NCBI GenBank assembly: GCA_021323335.1
Contig: JAJTCN010000075.1
Span: forward strand, 1 to 49,928
Reading direction: 5' to 3'
DNA length: 49,928 nucleotides
Source: Ramlibacter sp.
GTDB lineage: Bacteria > Pseudomonadota > Gammaproteobacteria > Burkholderiales > Burkholderiaceae_C
The notes below the pieces were generated by a model, which saw nothing but the letters and a program-made list of their open reading frames with translations, did not search any database and was not told where the DNA came from. Positions 42,353 to 49,928 of this stretch are shown here, one piece after another; the first letter of the stretch is position 1, and every line of letters begins with the position of its first letter. A program made the translations under genes and the position numbers.

Positions 42353-43302
42353 AAGCCCTTTGCACCACACTCGCCCTCGCCACCGCCGCCCTCACGGCCC
42401 ACGCGCAGGACAAGGTCACCTTCCTCACTTCCTGGTACGCGCAGGCCGAACACGGCGGCTACTACCAGGCCGTCGCCACCGGCATCTACAAGAAGCACGG
42501 CCTGGACGTCACCGTCAAGATGGGCGGCCCCCAGGTCAACGCGGTGCAGCTGCTTGCCGCCGGCCAGGCCGACTTCATGATGGGGAAGGACTTCCAGGTG
42601 CTCAACGGCATCCAGTCCGGCGTGCCGATGGTGACCGTGGCCGCGGTGTTCCAGAGCGAGCCGCAAGGCATGGTCACCCACCCCGAGGTGAACAGCCTCG
42701 CCGACCTGAAGGGCAAGACCATCTATCTCGCCACCAGCGGCCGCACCTCCTGGTTCCCGTGGCTCAAGGCCAAGTACGGCCTGGAGGACGGCCAGACCCG
42801 CCCCTACACCTTCAACATGCAGCCCTTCTTCGCCGACAAGAACGCGGTGCAGCAAGGCTACCCCGGCTCCGAGCCCTTCACCGCGCAGCAGGCCGGGCAG
42901 AAGGTCAAGTTCTTCCTGTTCGCCGACGAAGGCTACCCGCCCTATGGCAACACCATCGTCACCATGCAGAAGATGGCGAAGGACAAGCCGGACGTGGTGC
43001 AGCGCTTCGTCAAGGCCACGCTCGAGGGCTGGAAGAGCTACCTGCAGAACCCGGCGCCCGGCAACGCCCTGATCAAGCAGGACAACCCGAAGATGGACGA
43101 CGCCACCCTGGCCTACGGCGTCAAGGTGATGAAGGACATGAAGTTCTTCGACGGCGGCGACGCCGCGAAGATGGGCCCGGGCGTGATGACCGACGCGCGC
43201 TGGCAGAAAACCTACGAGCTGATGGTCACCGGCGAGCTGCTCAAGCCGATGCCGAACTGGAAGGACGCGTACACGCTGCAGTTCGTCAAGGACCTGAAGT
43301 AA
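42349..43302 (+). CDS. NMT1/THI5-type ABC substrate-binding protein, copy 2
   Basis: A 317-residue paralogue of the receptor at 37931, more than half identical by eye (S-W-Y-A-Q-A-E-H-G-G-Y-Y-Q-A-V-A, K-M-G-G-P-Q-V-N, Q-T-R-P-Y-T-F-N-M-Q-P-F). It has an 18-residue signal peptide ending T-A-H-A-Q. It has no ATPase or permease of its own and sits between the RidA and Rieske genes, so it probably feeds the importer encoded at 38914-40511. ATGA overlap with the RidA gene. Confidence 0.9.
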   Translation: MKALCTTLALATAALTAHAQDKVTFLTSWYAQAEHGGYYQAVATGIYKKHGLDVTVKMGGPQVNAVQLLAAGQADFMMGKDFQVLNGIQSGVPMVTVAAVFQSEPQGMVTHPEVNSLADLKGKTIYLATSGRTSWFPWLKAKYGLEDGQTRPYTFNMQPFFADKNAVQQGYPGSEPFTAQQAGQKVKFFLFADEGYPPYGNTIVTMQKMAKDKPDVVQRFVKATLEGWKSYLQNPAPGNALIKQDNPKMDDATLAYGVKVMKDMKFFDGGDAAKMGPGVMTDARWQKTYELMVTGELLKPMPNWKDAYTLQFVKDLK

Positions 43303-44354
43303 TGCTGGTGACCCGCCAACCGGTGCTGCGCCGGTTCTGGTACGCCGTGATGCCGATGGCGAAGCTGGACGCCGGCCCGCAACCCTTCACCCTGCTGGGC
43401 GAGGACATCGTTCTGTGGAGGAAGGCCGACGGCAGCCCGGCGGCCGTGCGCGATCGCTGCTGCCACCGCACGGCGAAGCTTTCGAAAGGCTTCGTCGACG
43501 GCGACAACCTCGCCTGCGGCTACCACGGCTGGCAGTACGACTGCACGGGTGCATGCGTGAAGATCCCGCAGCAGCCGGACCTCGCCATCCCGGCCGGCGC
43601 GCGCGTGCCGGCCTACCACTGCGCCGAGCGCTTCGGCTACGCCTGGGTGGCGCTCGACGACCCGCTGGTGCCGCTCCTGCAAGCCGAGGAGGAGAAGCTC
43701 GGCCACCGCCGCATCCACCAGTTCGACGAAACCTGGAACACCGGGGCGCTTCGGCTGATGGAAAACTCCTTCGACACAGCGCACTTCGCCTTCGTGCACG
43801 CGGGCACCTTCGGCCAGGGCGACCAGCCAAAGCCGAAGCACTTCCAGCTGGACGAGACGGACTACGGCTTCGAGGCCCGCGTGGTGCTGGAGATCAACAA
43901 CCCGCCGGAATCGCACCGGATCACGGGCACCACGGACCCCGTCACCACCCGCAGCTTCTCCAACCAGTGGCACCTGCCCTTCCTGCGCAAGCTGGGGCTG
44001 GCCTATCCGAGCGGCGTGCAGCACACGATCTATACCTGCGCCACGCCCATCGACGACGGCCGCATCCAGGTGATCCAGTGGCTGTACCGGAATGACAGCG
44101 AGGAAGACTGCCCCGCGGCATTGCTGAACGACTGGGACACGCGGGTGGTGCTGGAAGACAAGTACATCCTGGACGGCGGCGTCGATCCGGATGCGCCGGT
44201 GGACGTGAGCCGCCGCGACGAAGCCGGCATGGCCAGCGACCGCCCCGGCATGCTGATGCGCAAGCGCCTGCTGGCGCTGTTGAAAGACCACGGAGAAACC
44301 GAGAAGCACGGCTGGACCCGCATCCACCCCGTGCAGGAGGACGCGACATGCTGA
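43302..44354 (+). CDS. Rieske non-haem iron oxygenase, copy 1
   Basis: A 350-residue oxygenase component of the VanA/Ndm-like class. The Rieske [2Fe-2S] ligands are C53-x-H55 and C72-x2-H75 (C-C-H-R...C-G-Y-H-G-W). The mononuclear iron site is in E-N-S-F-D-T-A-H-F-A-F-V-H near residue 150. Class members demethylate methoxy- or N-methyl-aromatics (vanillate, methylxanthines) or hydroxylate rings, taking electrons from a separate reductase. No such reductase is in the window. It overlaps the previous stop as TAATG and its own last 7 bases overlap the next gene. Confidence 0.92.
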   Translation: MLVTRQPVLRRFWYAVMPMAKLDAGPQPFTLLGEDIVLWRKADGSPAAVRDRCCHRTAKLSKGFVDGDNLACGYHGWQYDCTGACVKIPQQPDLAIPAGARVPAYHCAERFGYAWVALDDPLVPLLQAEEEKLGHRRIHQFDETWNTGALRLMENSFDTAHFAFVHAGTFGQGDQPKPKHFQLDETDYGFEARVVLEINNPPESHRITGTTDPVTTRSFSNQWHLPFLRKLGLAYPSGVQHTIYTCATPIDDGRIQVIQWLYRNDSEEDCPAALLNDWDTRVVLEDKYILDGGVDPDAPVDVSRRDEAGMASDRPGMLMRKRLLALLKDHGETEKHGWTRIHPVQEDATC

Positions 44355-45403
44355 CCACCCGACAGAAAGTCCTGCGCCGCTTCTGGTATGCGCTGATGCC
44401 GATGTCCTTCCTGGACGACGGCCCGAAGCCCTTCCGCCTGATGGGCGAGGACATCGTGCTGTGGAAGCAGGCCGACGGCACGCCCGCCGCCGTAGCCGAC
44501 CGCTGCTGTCACCGCACCGCCAAGCTGTCCAAGGGCTTCGTCGAGGACGGCAACATCGTCTGCGGCTACCACGGCTGGACCTACGACTGCACGGGAACCT
44601 GCGTGAAGATCCCGCAGCAGCCCGACCTCGCCATCCCGGCCAACGCCAAGGTCCCGGCCTACCGCGCGCAGGAAAAGTACGGCTATGTCTGGGTTGCGCT
44701 GGACGACCCGCTGCGCCCCATCCCGCACTTCCCCGAAGACGGCCTGCCGGGCTACCGCCGCATCTTCCAGTTCTACGAGGAGTGGAAGACTTCGCCGCTG
44801 CGGATGATGGAGAACTCCTTCGACAACTCGCACTTCTCCTTCGTGCACAAGGCCAACTTCGGCCTGGTCGACCAGCCGAAGCCGGCGCCCTACCAGTTCA
44901 CGGAAACCGACTACGGCTTCGAGGCCGAGACCCTTGTTCCGATCAACAACCCGTCGTCCGGGCACAGGGTGACGGGCACCGACGAGCCGATCACGCACCG
45001 CCACCTGGTCAACCGCTACTACCTGCCCTTCTCGCGGCGCTTCGGCTGCAACTACCCGGCCAGCGGCATCGACCACATCATCTACAACTGCGCGACGCCG
45101 ATCGACGACGACCGCATGATGCTGGTGCAATGGCTGTACCGCAACGACGGCGAGACGTCCTGCAGCACCGAGGACCTGATCGCCTGGGACAAGGCGATCA
45201 CCATCGAGGACCGCGAGATCCTCGAAGCCACCGACGCCGACGCCTGCGTCGACACCACGCGCCGGGCCGAATTCCACATGGCCTCCGACAAGCCGGGCCT
45301 CGTCATCCGCAAGCAGCTGCTCGACCTGCTGCGCGCGCACGGCGAGGAAGAGGTGCATCGCGGCAACGTCGACAAGCTCTTTCCGAAAGCAGTCCCCGCA
45401 TGA
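44348..45403 (+). CDS. Rieske non-haem iron oxygenase, copy 2
   Basis: A 351-residue paralogue of the preceding gene with the same spacing of all ligands: C53-x-H55, C72-x2-H75, and E-N-S-F-D-N-S-H-F-S-F-V-H. The two differ most after residue 95 and near the C-terminus. Tandem copies suggest either a heteromeric oxygenase or sequential demethylations at two positions, as with NdmA and NdmB in caffeine breakdown. Start overlaps the first copy by 7 bases; the stop overlaps the amidohydrolase ATG. Confidence 0.92.
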   Translation: MLTTRQKVLRRFWYALMPMSFLDDGPKPFRLMGEDIVLWKQADGTPAAVADRCCHRTAKLSKGFVEDGNIVCGYHGWTYDCTGTCVKIPQQPDLAIPANAKVPAYRAQEKYGYVWVALDDPLRPIPHFPEDGLPGYRRIFQFYEEWKTSPLRMMENSFDNSHFSFVHKANFGLVDQPKPAPYQFTETDYGFEAETLVPINNPSSGHRVTGTDEPITHRHLVNRYYLPFSRRFGCNYPASGIDHIIYNCATPIDDDRMMLVQWLYRNDGETSCSTEDLIAWDKAITIEDREILEATDADACVDTTRRAEFHMASDKPGLVIRKQLLDLLRAHGEEEVHRGNVDKLFPKAVPA

Positions 45404-46818
45404 AAGACTTCCTGATCCGCAATGCCACCGCCGTCCTGACCGGCCTGGGCGGCGACGCCGCCCGCGCCAGGGGCTCCGACCTGCGGGTGCGCGGCGGCAA
45501 GATCGCGGCGATCGGAACGCTGGCGCCCGAGCCGGGCGAGCGGCAGATCGATGCCACGGACTGCGCCATCTACCCGGCGTGGGTGAACACCCACCACCAC
45601 CTGTTCCAGTCGATGCTCAAGGGCGACCCGGTCGGCCTGAACGCGACGCTGACGCCCTGGCTCACGGCCACGCCGATGCGGCTGCGGCCCCGCATGACCG
45701 AGAACGATTTCCGGCTGGCCGCGCGCATCGGCATGCTGGAGCTGGCGCTGTCGGGATGCGGCACGGTGGCGGACCACAACTACCACTACTACCCGGACAT
45801 GCCGTACGACAGTTCGGCGATCCTGTTCGACGAAGCGGCCAAGCTGGGCCTGCGCTTCGTGCTGTGCCGCGGCGGCGGGACGCTGTCGCGCCAGCCGGGC
45901 AGCGAACTGCCACCGGCCGCGCGGCCGGAGACGCTGGACGGTTTCCTGAAGGACATGCAGCGGCTGGCGCGCGAGTTCCACGACCCGGCACCCGATGCGA
46001 TGCAGCGCGTGGTGATGGCGCCGACGACACCGCCGCATTCCATGCGGCCGGAAGAGATGAGGGAAACGGCGCGCGTCGCCCGCGAACTGGGCCTGCGGCT
46101 GCATTCGCACCTGTCCGAGACCGTGCACTACCAGGACGCGGTGAACGACAAGCACGGCATGCGGCCGGTGGAGTTCTGCGAGACGATCGACTGGCTCGGT
46201 CCGGACGTCTGGTACGCGCACCTCGTGAAGCTTGACCCGGAAGAGATCGCGCTGCTGGGCAAGACCCGCACCGGCATCGCCCATTGTCCGCAGAGCAACG
46301 GGCGCCTCGGCAGCGGCATCGCGCCGGTGCGCGCGCTGGAAGCGGCGGGCGCGCAGATCTCGATCGGCGTCGATGGCGCGGCTTCCAATGAAGCGGCAGA
46401 CATGATCTCGGAGACGCATGCGGCGTGGTTGATGGCGCGCGCCCGCGCGGGAGCCGAAGCCACGCCCTACTTCCGCGGCGGGCAGGGCGAGGCGGAAGCC
46501 GCGTCGACGACCGTCGAGGACGTGGTGCGCTGGGGCACGGCCGGCGGCGCCGGCATCCTGGGACTGGATGCAGTCGGCACGCTGGAAGTCGGCCAGGCCG
46601 CGGACTTCGCCGTCTATGGCCTGGACCGCGACCCGCGCTACTTCGGCCTGCACGACCCTGCCATCGGCCCGGTGGCCAGCGGCGGCAACGCGGACCTGCG
46701 CTACCTGTTCGTCGGCGGCAAGGAAGTGGTGCGCGACGGGCGCGTGCCGAACCTGGATGTCATCGCGTTGGGACGGCAGAGCCGGGAGGCGGTGAAGGCG
46801 TTGCTCGGGAGGAATTAG
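45400..46818 (+). CDS. AtzB / 8-oxoguanine deaminase-type amidohydrolase
   Basis: A 472-residue metal-dependent amidohydrolase of the aminoheterocycle-deaminase branch (8-oxoguanine deaminase, hydroxyatrazine hydrolase, guanine deaminase relatives). The metal ligands begin with H65-x-H67 in W-V-N-T-H-H-H-L-F-Q-S. H-S-H-L-S-E-T, I-A-H-C-P-Q-S-N-G-R-L and G-V-D-G-A-A-S-N-E follow in the expected order. These enzymes remove an amino or alkylamino group from a ring carbon. It is the last gene of the operon; the repeat at 46821 follows its stop by two bases. Confidence 0.9.
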   Translation: MKDFLIRNATAVLTGLGGDAARARGSDLRVRGGKIAAIGTLAPEPGERQIDATDCAIYPAWVNTHHHLFQSMLKGDPVGLNATLTPWLTATPMRLRPRMTENDFRLAARIGMLELALSGCGTVADHNYHYYPDMPYDSSAILFDEAAKLGLRFVLCRGGGTLSRQPGSELPPAARPETLDGFLKDMQRLAREFHDPAPDAMQRVVMAPTTPPHSMRPEEMRETARVARELGLRLHSHLSETVHYQDAVNDKHGMRPVEFCETIDWLGPDVWYAHLVKLDPEEIALLGKTRTGIAHCPQSNGRLGSGIAPVRALEAAGAQISIGVDGAASNEAADMISETHAAWLMARARAGAEATPYFRGGQGEAEAASTTVEDVVRWGTAGGAGILGLDAVGTLEVGQAADFAVYGLDRDPRYFGLHDPAIGPVASGGNADLRYLFVGGKEVVRDGRVPNLDVIALGRQSREAVKALLGRN

Positions 46819-46820
46819 TC

Positions 46821-46905
46821 GTCATTCCCGCGTAGGCGGGAATCCAGGGCTCCCGCATTCGCGTCCGGCTTGGAAGCCCTGGATCCCCGCCTCCGCGGGG
46901 ATGAC
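46821..46905. repeat. GTCATTCCCGC...GCGGGGATGAC intergenic palindrome (copy 4)
   Basis: GTCATTCCCGCGTAGGCGGG mirrors CCCCGCCTCCGCGGGGATGAC. It fills the gap between convergent genes (the amidohydrolase and the second FAD oxidase) and probably ends both transcripts. Confidence 0.88.
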
Positions 46906-46908
46906 GCG

Positions 46909-48303
46909 TCAGGCCCGGAACCGCCACCCTTCACTCGGCAACGCCGCGCCCTTCGCTTCGTCCTGCGCCGGCTTCTCGAACCGCAGCTTCCCCGGGTTCA
47001 TCAGGTCGTACGGATCCATCGCGCGCTTGAACGCTGCGTCCTCGCCATCCACCGGCTTCATCCCGCCTTCCTTCACCAGGAAGGTGTGGTTGTTCGCGAC
47101 CATGGCGCCGTCCTCCGCCATCTCGCGCATCACCTGCGCGAGCTGAAGCTCGTCGCGGTAAGCGAACAGCGGCATGCCCTGGAAGCCCAGGTGGCCGTCG
47201 AACCGCTTCACCTCGAAATGCATGCCGGCCGCGTCTCGCATGCGCTGGTGCGTGCGGCCGATCGCCCCCACCGCATCCGGGTCGAGATACAGGCCCACCG
47301 TGGTCACGATGTCGGGGTGGGTGCGATTGGCGTGCAGGCGCGTGTGACCCCATGCGAATTCGTAGATCGGCGCGTTGTAAGGGCCCTGGCCCTCGGGAGC
47401 CTGCGTCGAGATGCGCCCGCCGAATTCGTGCACCAGCGATTCGAAGGCTTCGGCGAACGGCTCCGCCACCATCGCCAGCACCAGCCCGTCGTACTCCGCA
47501 TCGCCGTACGGCTGCAGTGCCCGGATCATCGACCACGACCGACCGCTCAGCACCGACACCAGCTTCTTCGGGATGCCGTCTGAGGTGGCAAGCGCATGGG
47601 CGAAGCGCACGGCCGTCATGAACTCCGGGAACAGCACGATGCACTCGCCCCAGGGCCAGGCCGGCGCCAGCGGCAATTCCACCTCCGTGATGATGCCGTT
47701 GCTGCCGTAGGCGTGATGGACCAGGTTGACGCGGTCGCCCGTGAGCTGCACGGTGCGCGGTTCTTCCTCCACGCTCACCACCTCCAGCCCCAGCAGGTTG
47801 CCGCGGTCGCGCAGGATGCCCCAGGCGCAGCTGCCGACGCCGGCATGGCCGCCGCCGACGAAACCGCCGATGGTGGCGGCCCGGCGCGTCGATGGATGCA
47901 TGCGCAACTCCGATCCGATGGAACGCGTGACGTAGTCGATTGCCTGCATGCGCGCACCGGCCTGCGCCCGCACGCGGCCGTCACGCGCCCACAGCACCTG
48001 GTCCAGCGCCGTCATGTCGACCAGCGCGCCGCCGTGCAGGGGAATGCCCTGGCCGAAGTTGCAGGTGCCGGCGCCGCGCATCACCAGCGGCATGCGGGCG
48101 CGGGCGGCCGCGGCGGCCACGCGCAGCACGTCGGACTTGTCACGCGGGCGCACCAGCACGTCGGCGGTGTGCTCCATGGCATCGCGCTTCATCACGGGAC
48201 TGAAGCTGGCGGTCATGTCGCGGCTGCGGCGGCGCACGACGTCGGCGTCGGACACGACGGGCACGTCGCCCAGCGCGGAAAGGAAGGAGGAGAGATCTCG
48301 CAT
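46909..48303 (-). CDS. FAD-linked oxidase (PCMH/GlcD-type), copy 2
   Basis: A 464-residue paralogue of the oxidase at 40518. It has [12 protein letters not shown], the FAD loop [31 protein letters not shown] and C-terminal [12 protein letters not shown]. It is transcribed towards the operon and diverges from the luciferase-like gene. It is the only member of the island on the minus strand, so it is probably controlled separately, perhaps through the inverted repeat at 48328-48350. Confidence 0.88.
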   Translation of the reverse strand: MRDLSSFLSALGDVPVVSDADVVRRRSRDMTASFSPVMKRDAMEHTADVLVRPRDKSDVLRVAAAAARARMPLVMRGAGTCNFGQGIPLHGGALVDMTALDQVLWARDGRVRAQAGARMQAIDYVTRSIGSELRMHPSTRRAATIGGFVGGGHAGVGSCAWGILRDRGNLLGLEVVSVEEEPRTVQLTGDRVNLVHHAYGSNGIITEVELPLAPAWPWGECIVLFPEFMTAVRFAHALATSDGIPKKLVSVLSGRSWSMIRALQPYGDAEYDGLVLAMVAEPFAEAFESLVHEFGGRISTQAPEGQGPYNAPIYEFAWGHTRLHANRTHPDIVTTVGLYLDPDAVGAIGRTHQRMRDAAGMHFEVKRFDGHLGFQGMPLFAYRDELQLAQVMREMAEDGAMVANNHTFLVKEGGMKPVDGEDAAFKRAMDPYDLMNPGKLRFEKPAQDEAKGAALPSEGWRFRA

Positions 48304-48327
48304 GTCCCCTCGAACGCAAGGACCATG

Positions 48328-48350
48328 CCGATGGCGGCCCTTGCCATCGG
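48328..48350. promoter_or_regulatory. Inverted repeat in a divergent promoter region
   Basis: CCGATGGC and GCCATCGG, perfect 8-base arms around a 7-base centre, in the 62-base gap between the divergent FAD oxidase and LLM monooxygenase genes. A dimeric regulator could bind here; no regulator is assigned. Confidence 0.45.
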
Positions 48351-48365
48351 GGCAAAAGGCCCAAA

Positions 48366-49358
48366 ATGCACCGGATGACCCCGCTTTCCGTGCTCGACCT
48401 CGCCCCCATCGCCGAGGGGGCCGACGCTGCCCAATCCTTCCGCAACAGCCTTTCGCTCGCCCAGCACGCGGAGCGGCTCGGCTACCGCCGCTTCTGGCTG
48501 GCCGAGCACCACGGCATGCCCGGCATCGCCAGCGCCGCCACGTCCGTGCTGATCGGCCACGTGGCCGGCGGCACCAGCACCATCCGTGTCGGCGCGGGCG
48601 GGATCATGCTGCCGAACCATTCGCCGCTGGTGATCGCGGAGCAGTTCGGCACGCTGGAGTCGCTGTACCCCGGCCGCATCGACCTGGGCCTGGGCCGCGC
48701 CCCCGGCTCGGACCAGGCGACGGCGCGCGCCCTGCGGCGCAACATGCAGGCCGGCCCCGACGAATTCCCGCAGGACGTGGTGGAGCTGATCGACTTCCTG
48801 TCCGACGCGCCGCGCCAATCCGTGCGGGCCGTGCCCGGCACCGGGACCAAGGTGCCGGTCTGGATCCTGGGCTCCAGCCTGTTCGGCGCGCAGCTGGCCG
48901 CGATGCTCGGGCTGCCCTACGCCTTCGCCTCGCATTTCGCGCCGGGCCAGATGATGCAGGCAGTGGAGGTGTACCGCTCCAGCTTCAAGCCCTCGGCGCA
49001 ACTCGCCAAGCCTTATGTGATGCTCGGCTTCAACGTCGTCGCCGCGGACACCGACGACGAGGCGAAGGTGCTGGCGACGTCGCTGCAGCAGGCCTTCGTC
49101 AACCTGCGCACGGGCCGCGCGTCGCGGCTGCCGCGGCCGCTGCCCGGCTACTACGAGACGCTCGGCCCGATGGAGCGCTCGATGCTGGACGACGTGCTCT
49201 CGTGCTCGGCGATCGGTTCGCCGGACACCGTGCGGCGCGGACTGCGCGCGTTCATCGAACGCACCGGGGCCGACGAACTGATGGTCACCTCGCAGATCCA
49301 CGACCACGCGGCGCGGCTGCGCTCGTACGAAATCGCGGCCGAAGCCGTCAGGACCTGA
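48366..49358 (+). CDS. LLM-class flavin-dependent oxidoreductase (MsnO8/YhbW-type)
   Basis: A 330-residue luciferase-like monooxygenase. Family marks are [26 protein letters not shown], the flavin region [19 protein letters not shown] and [10 protein letters not shown]. It uses reduced FMN and oxygen, so it needs a flavin reductase; the truncated flavodoxin-fold gene at 36490 could once have supplied it. RutA, the ring-opening enzyme of uracil breakdown, belongs to the same superfamily but a different branch. Start at 48366 or three codons on. Confidence 0.88.
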   Translation: MHRMTPLSVLDLAPIAEGADAAQSFRNSLSLAQHAERLGYRRFWLAEHHGMPGIASAATSVLIGHVAGGTSTIRVGAGGIMLPNHSPLVIAEQFGTLESLYPGRIDLGLGRAPGSDQATARALRRNMQAGPDEFPQDVVELIDFLSDAPRQSVRAVPGTGTKVPVWILGSSLFGAQLAAMLGLPYAFASHFAPGQMMQAVEVYRSSFKPSAQLAKPYVMLGFNVVAADTDDEAKVLATSLQQAFVNLRTGRASRLPRPLPGYYETLGPMERSMLDDVLSCSAIGSPDTVRRGLRAFIERTGADELMVTSQIHDHAARLRSYEIAAEAVRT

Positions 49359-49611
49359 CGAACACCAGGCCGAACGCGCCCCACGAGACGGTGCGGTTGC
49401 CCACGGTGGTGTACGAGGCCACGCCCAGCGAGTGGTAGCTGGAGGCGAAAGCCGTCAGCGCGCCGACGCCCACGGCACGGGCCAGCACGTTGCGTTCTCC
49501 CACCGACTCGCGGATCTTCACGCGATGGCGGTCCGCCGAGGGGTTGGTCGCCAGCGCGGCGAGCAGCACCGCGGCGGCGATGACGAGGGTGATGATGGAG
49601 CTTCGGTTCAT
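49348..49611 (-). CDS. Small exported or membrane protein, DUF4359-like
   Basis: An 87-residue protein with one N-terminal hydrophobic segment (residues 1-22, [19 protein letters not shown]). [11 protein letters not shown] and a C-terminal part rich in small and aromatic residues ([14 protein letters not shown]) follow. The layout recalls DUF4359 proteins, but the match is weak. It starts 8 bases after the stop of the SRPBCC gene, so the two may be cotranscribed, and converges with the LLM gene, overlapping its end by 11 bases. Confidence 0.55.
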   Translation of the reverse strand: MNRSSIITLVIAAAVLLAALATNPSADRHRVKIRESVGERNVLARAVGVGALTAFASSYHSLGVASYTTVGNRTVSWGAFGLVFVRS

Positions 49612-49618
49612 GCTTCGA

Positions 49619-49928
49619 TCACGTGCCTGCGGGGATCTCGGGTTCGACCAGCCGGGCCAGCTGCAGCAGGGACTCCTGCCACCCCAGGTAGCAGGCATCG
49701 GCCGGGATCACGTCGGGGATGCCCTCCTGCACCACGTCGATGAGGGTTCCCACCACGCCGCGCTGCAGGTTGACCGTGGTCTGCATCTCGCCCGGCAGGC
49801 CGGGGTCGTCGAACTTGCTGGTGTAGCGCAGCCGCTCGCCGGGCACCAGTTCGAGGTACTTGCCGCCGAAACTGTGGCTGCCGCCGCCGCTGAAGTTGGT
49901 GAAGGACATGCGCCAGCTGCCGCCGACC
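49619..49928 (-). CDS. SRPBCC / AHSA1-type protein, C-terminal part
   Basis: About 103 residues of an SRPBCC-fold protein; the 5' end lies beyond the window. It contains G-G-S-W-R-M-S-F-T-N-F, G-G-K-Y-L-E-L-V-P-G-E-R-L-R-Y-T-S-K-F-D-D, and a C-terminal helix C-Y-L-G-W-Q-E-S-L-L-Q-L-A-R-L-V-E-P. This is the usual layout of the activator-of-Hsp90-ATPase 1-like family. An internal ATG at 49909 is not the natural start. Confidence 0.82.
   Translation of the reverse strand, partial: VGGSWRMSFTNFSGGGSHSFGGKYLELVPGERLRYTSKFDDPGLPGEMQTTVNLQRGVVGTLIDVVQEGIPDVIPADACYLGWQESLLQLARLVEPEIPAGT

Noticed and set aside
43302..46818. Assignment of the Rieske/amidohydrolase genes as a caffeine or atrazine pathway
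   Set aside because: The class resemblance to Ndm oxygenases and AtzB is real, but reductase, glutathione transferase and other marker genes are absent, so a specific substrate would be a guess.

Overview
The window is GC-rich, densely packed DNA from a betaproteobacterium of the order Burkholderiales. The best fit is the Comamonadaceae, near Ramlibacter, Variovorax or Polaromonas, but the genus is inferred. Supporting signs are the dapF-DUF484-xerC operon, orphan Bug-type tricarboxylate binding proteins, a livHMGF cluster with an embedded acyl-CoA ligase, a gltIJKL operon, a beta-type RNase P RNA, and three families of GC-rich intergenic palindromes. No tRNA, rRNA, CRISPR array, transposase or phage gene is visible. 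No stretch over 300 bases lacks a gene or RNA.

Layout. 0-5.4 kb: 5' part of rlmI, a 7TM-DISM receptor with a degenerate GGDEF domain, then dapF-DUF484-xerC and a DsbA-like isomerase. 5.4-11.4 kb: a flavoprotein monooxygenase, two Bug solute receptors, a carboxymuconolactone-decarboxylase-like protein and a NUDIX/metallo-beta-lactamase fusion. 11.5-15.8 kb: rnpB, an orphan PAS protein, htpX, and pyrC followed by a broken NYN gene and DUF3025. 15.9-20.6 kb: the gltIJKL glutamate/aspartate importer, a LysR regulator and a phasin-like gene. 20.6-26.4 kb: an MFS transporter, a phosphodiesterase, a truncated VOC gene, a truncated membrane protein, a frameshifted Atm1-type ABC exporter, a hot-dog thioesterase and an enoyl-CoA hydratase-like protein. 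26.5-34.4 kb: livHMGF, an acyl-CoA ligase and two paralogous binding proteins. 34.5-36.3 kb: an AI-2E family membrane protein and a RutR-like TetR regulator. 36.4-49.4 kb: a catabolic island.

The catabolic island is the most interesting part. A 14-bp inverted repeat (36400-36434), whose half-site contains the RutR-type core TTGACCA, lies just ahead of ten genes in one direction, most with overlapping stops and starts. They encode a flavodoxin-fold reductase lacking its N-terminus, a creatininase-family amidohydrolase, an NMT1/THI5-type ABC importer (binding protein, ATPase, permease), an FAD-linked oxidase, a RidA-family protein, a second NMT1/THI5 binding protein, two tandem Rieske oxygenases and an AtzB/8-oxoguanine-deaminase-type amidohydrolase. 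A second FAD-linked oxidase (opposite strand) and a luciferase-like monooxygenase follow. Together these suggest uptake and oxidative breakdown of a small nitrogen heterocycle, perhaps N- or O-methylated. The substrate is not identifiable from sequence, and no Rieske reductase is present.

A second theme is sequence damage. Four loci (near 14.67, 22.96, 24.80 and 36.49 kb) look like in-place losses that leave recognisable protein halves out of frame or headless. Where family knowledge allows an estimate, each lacks roughly 28-40 codons. They may be real decay or gaps closed during assembly, so they should be checked in reads before any biological reading.
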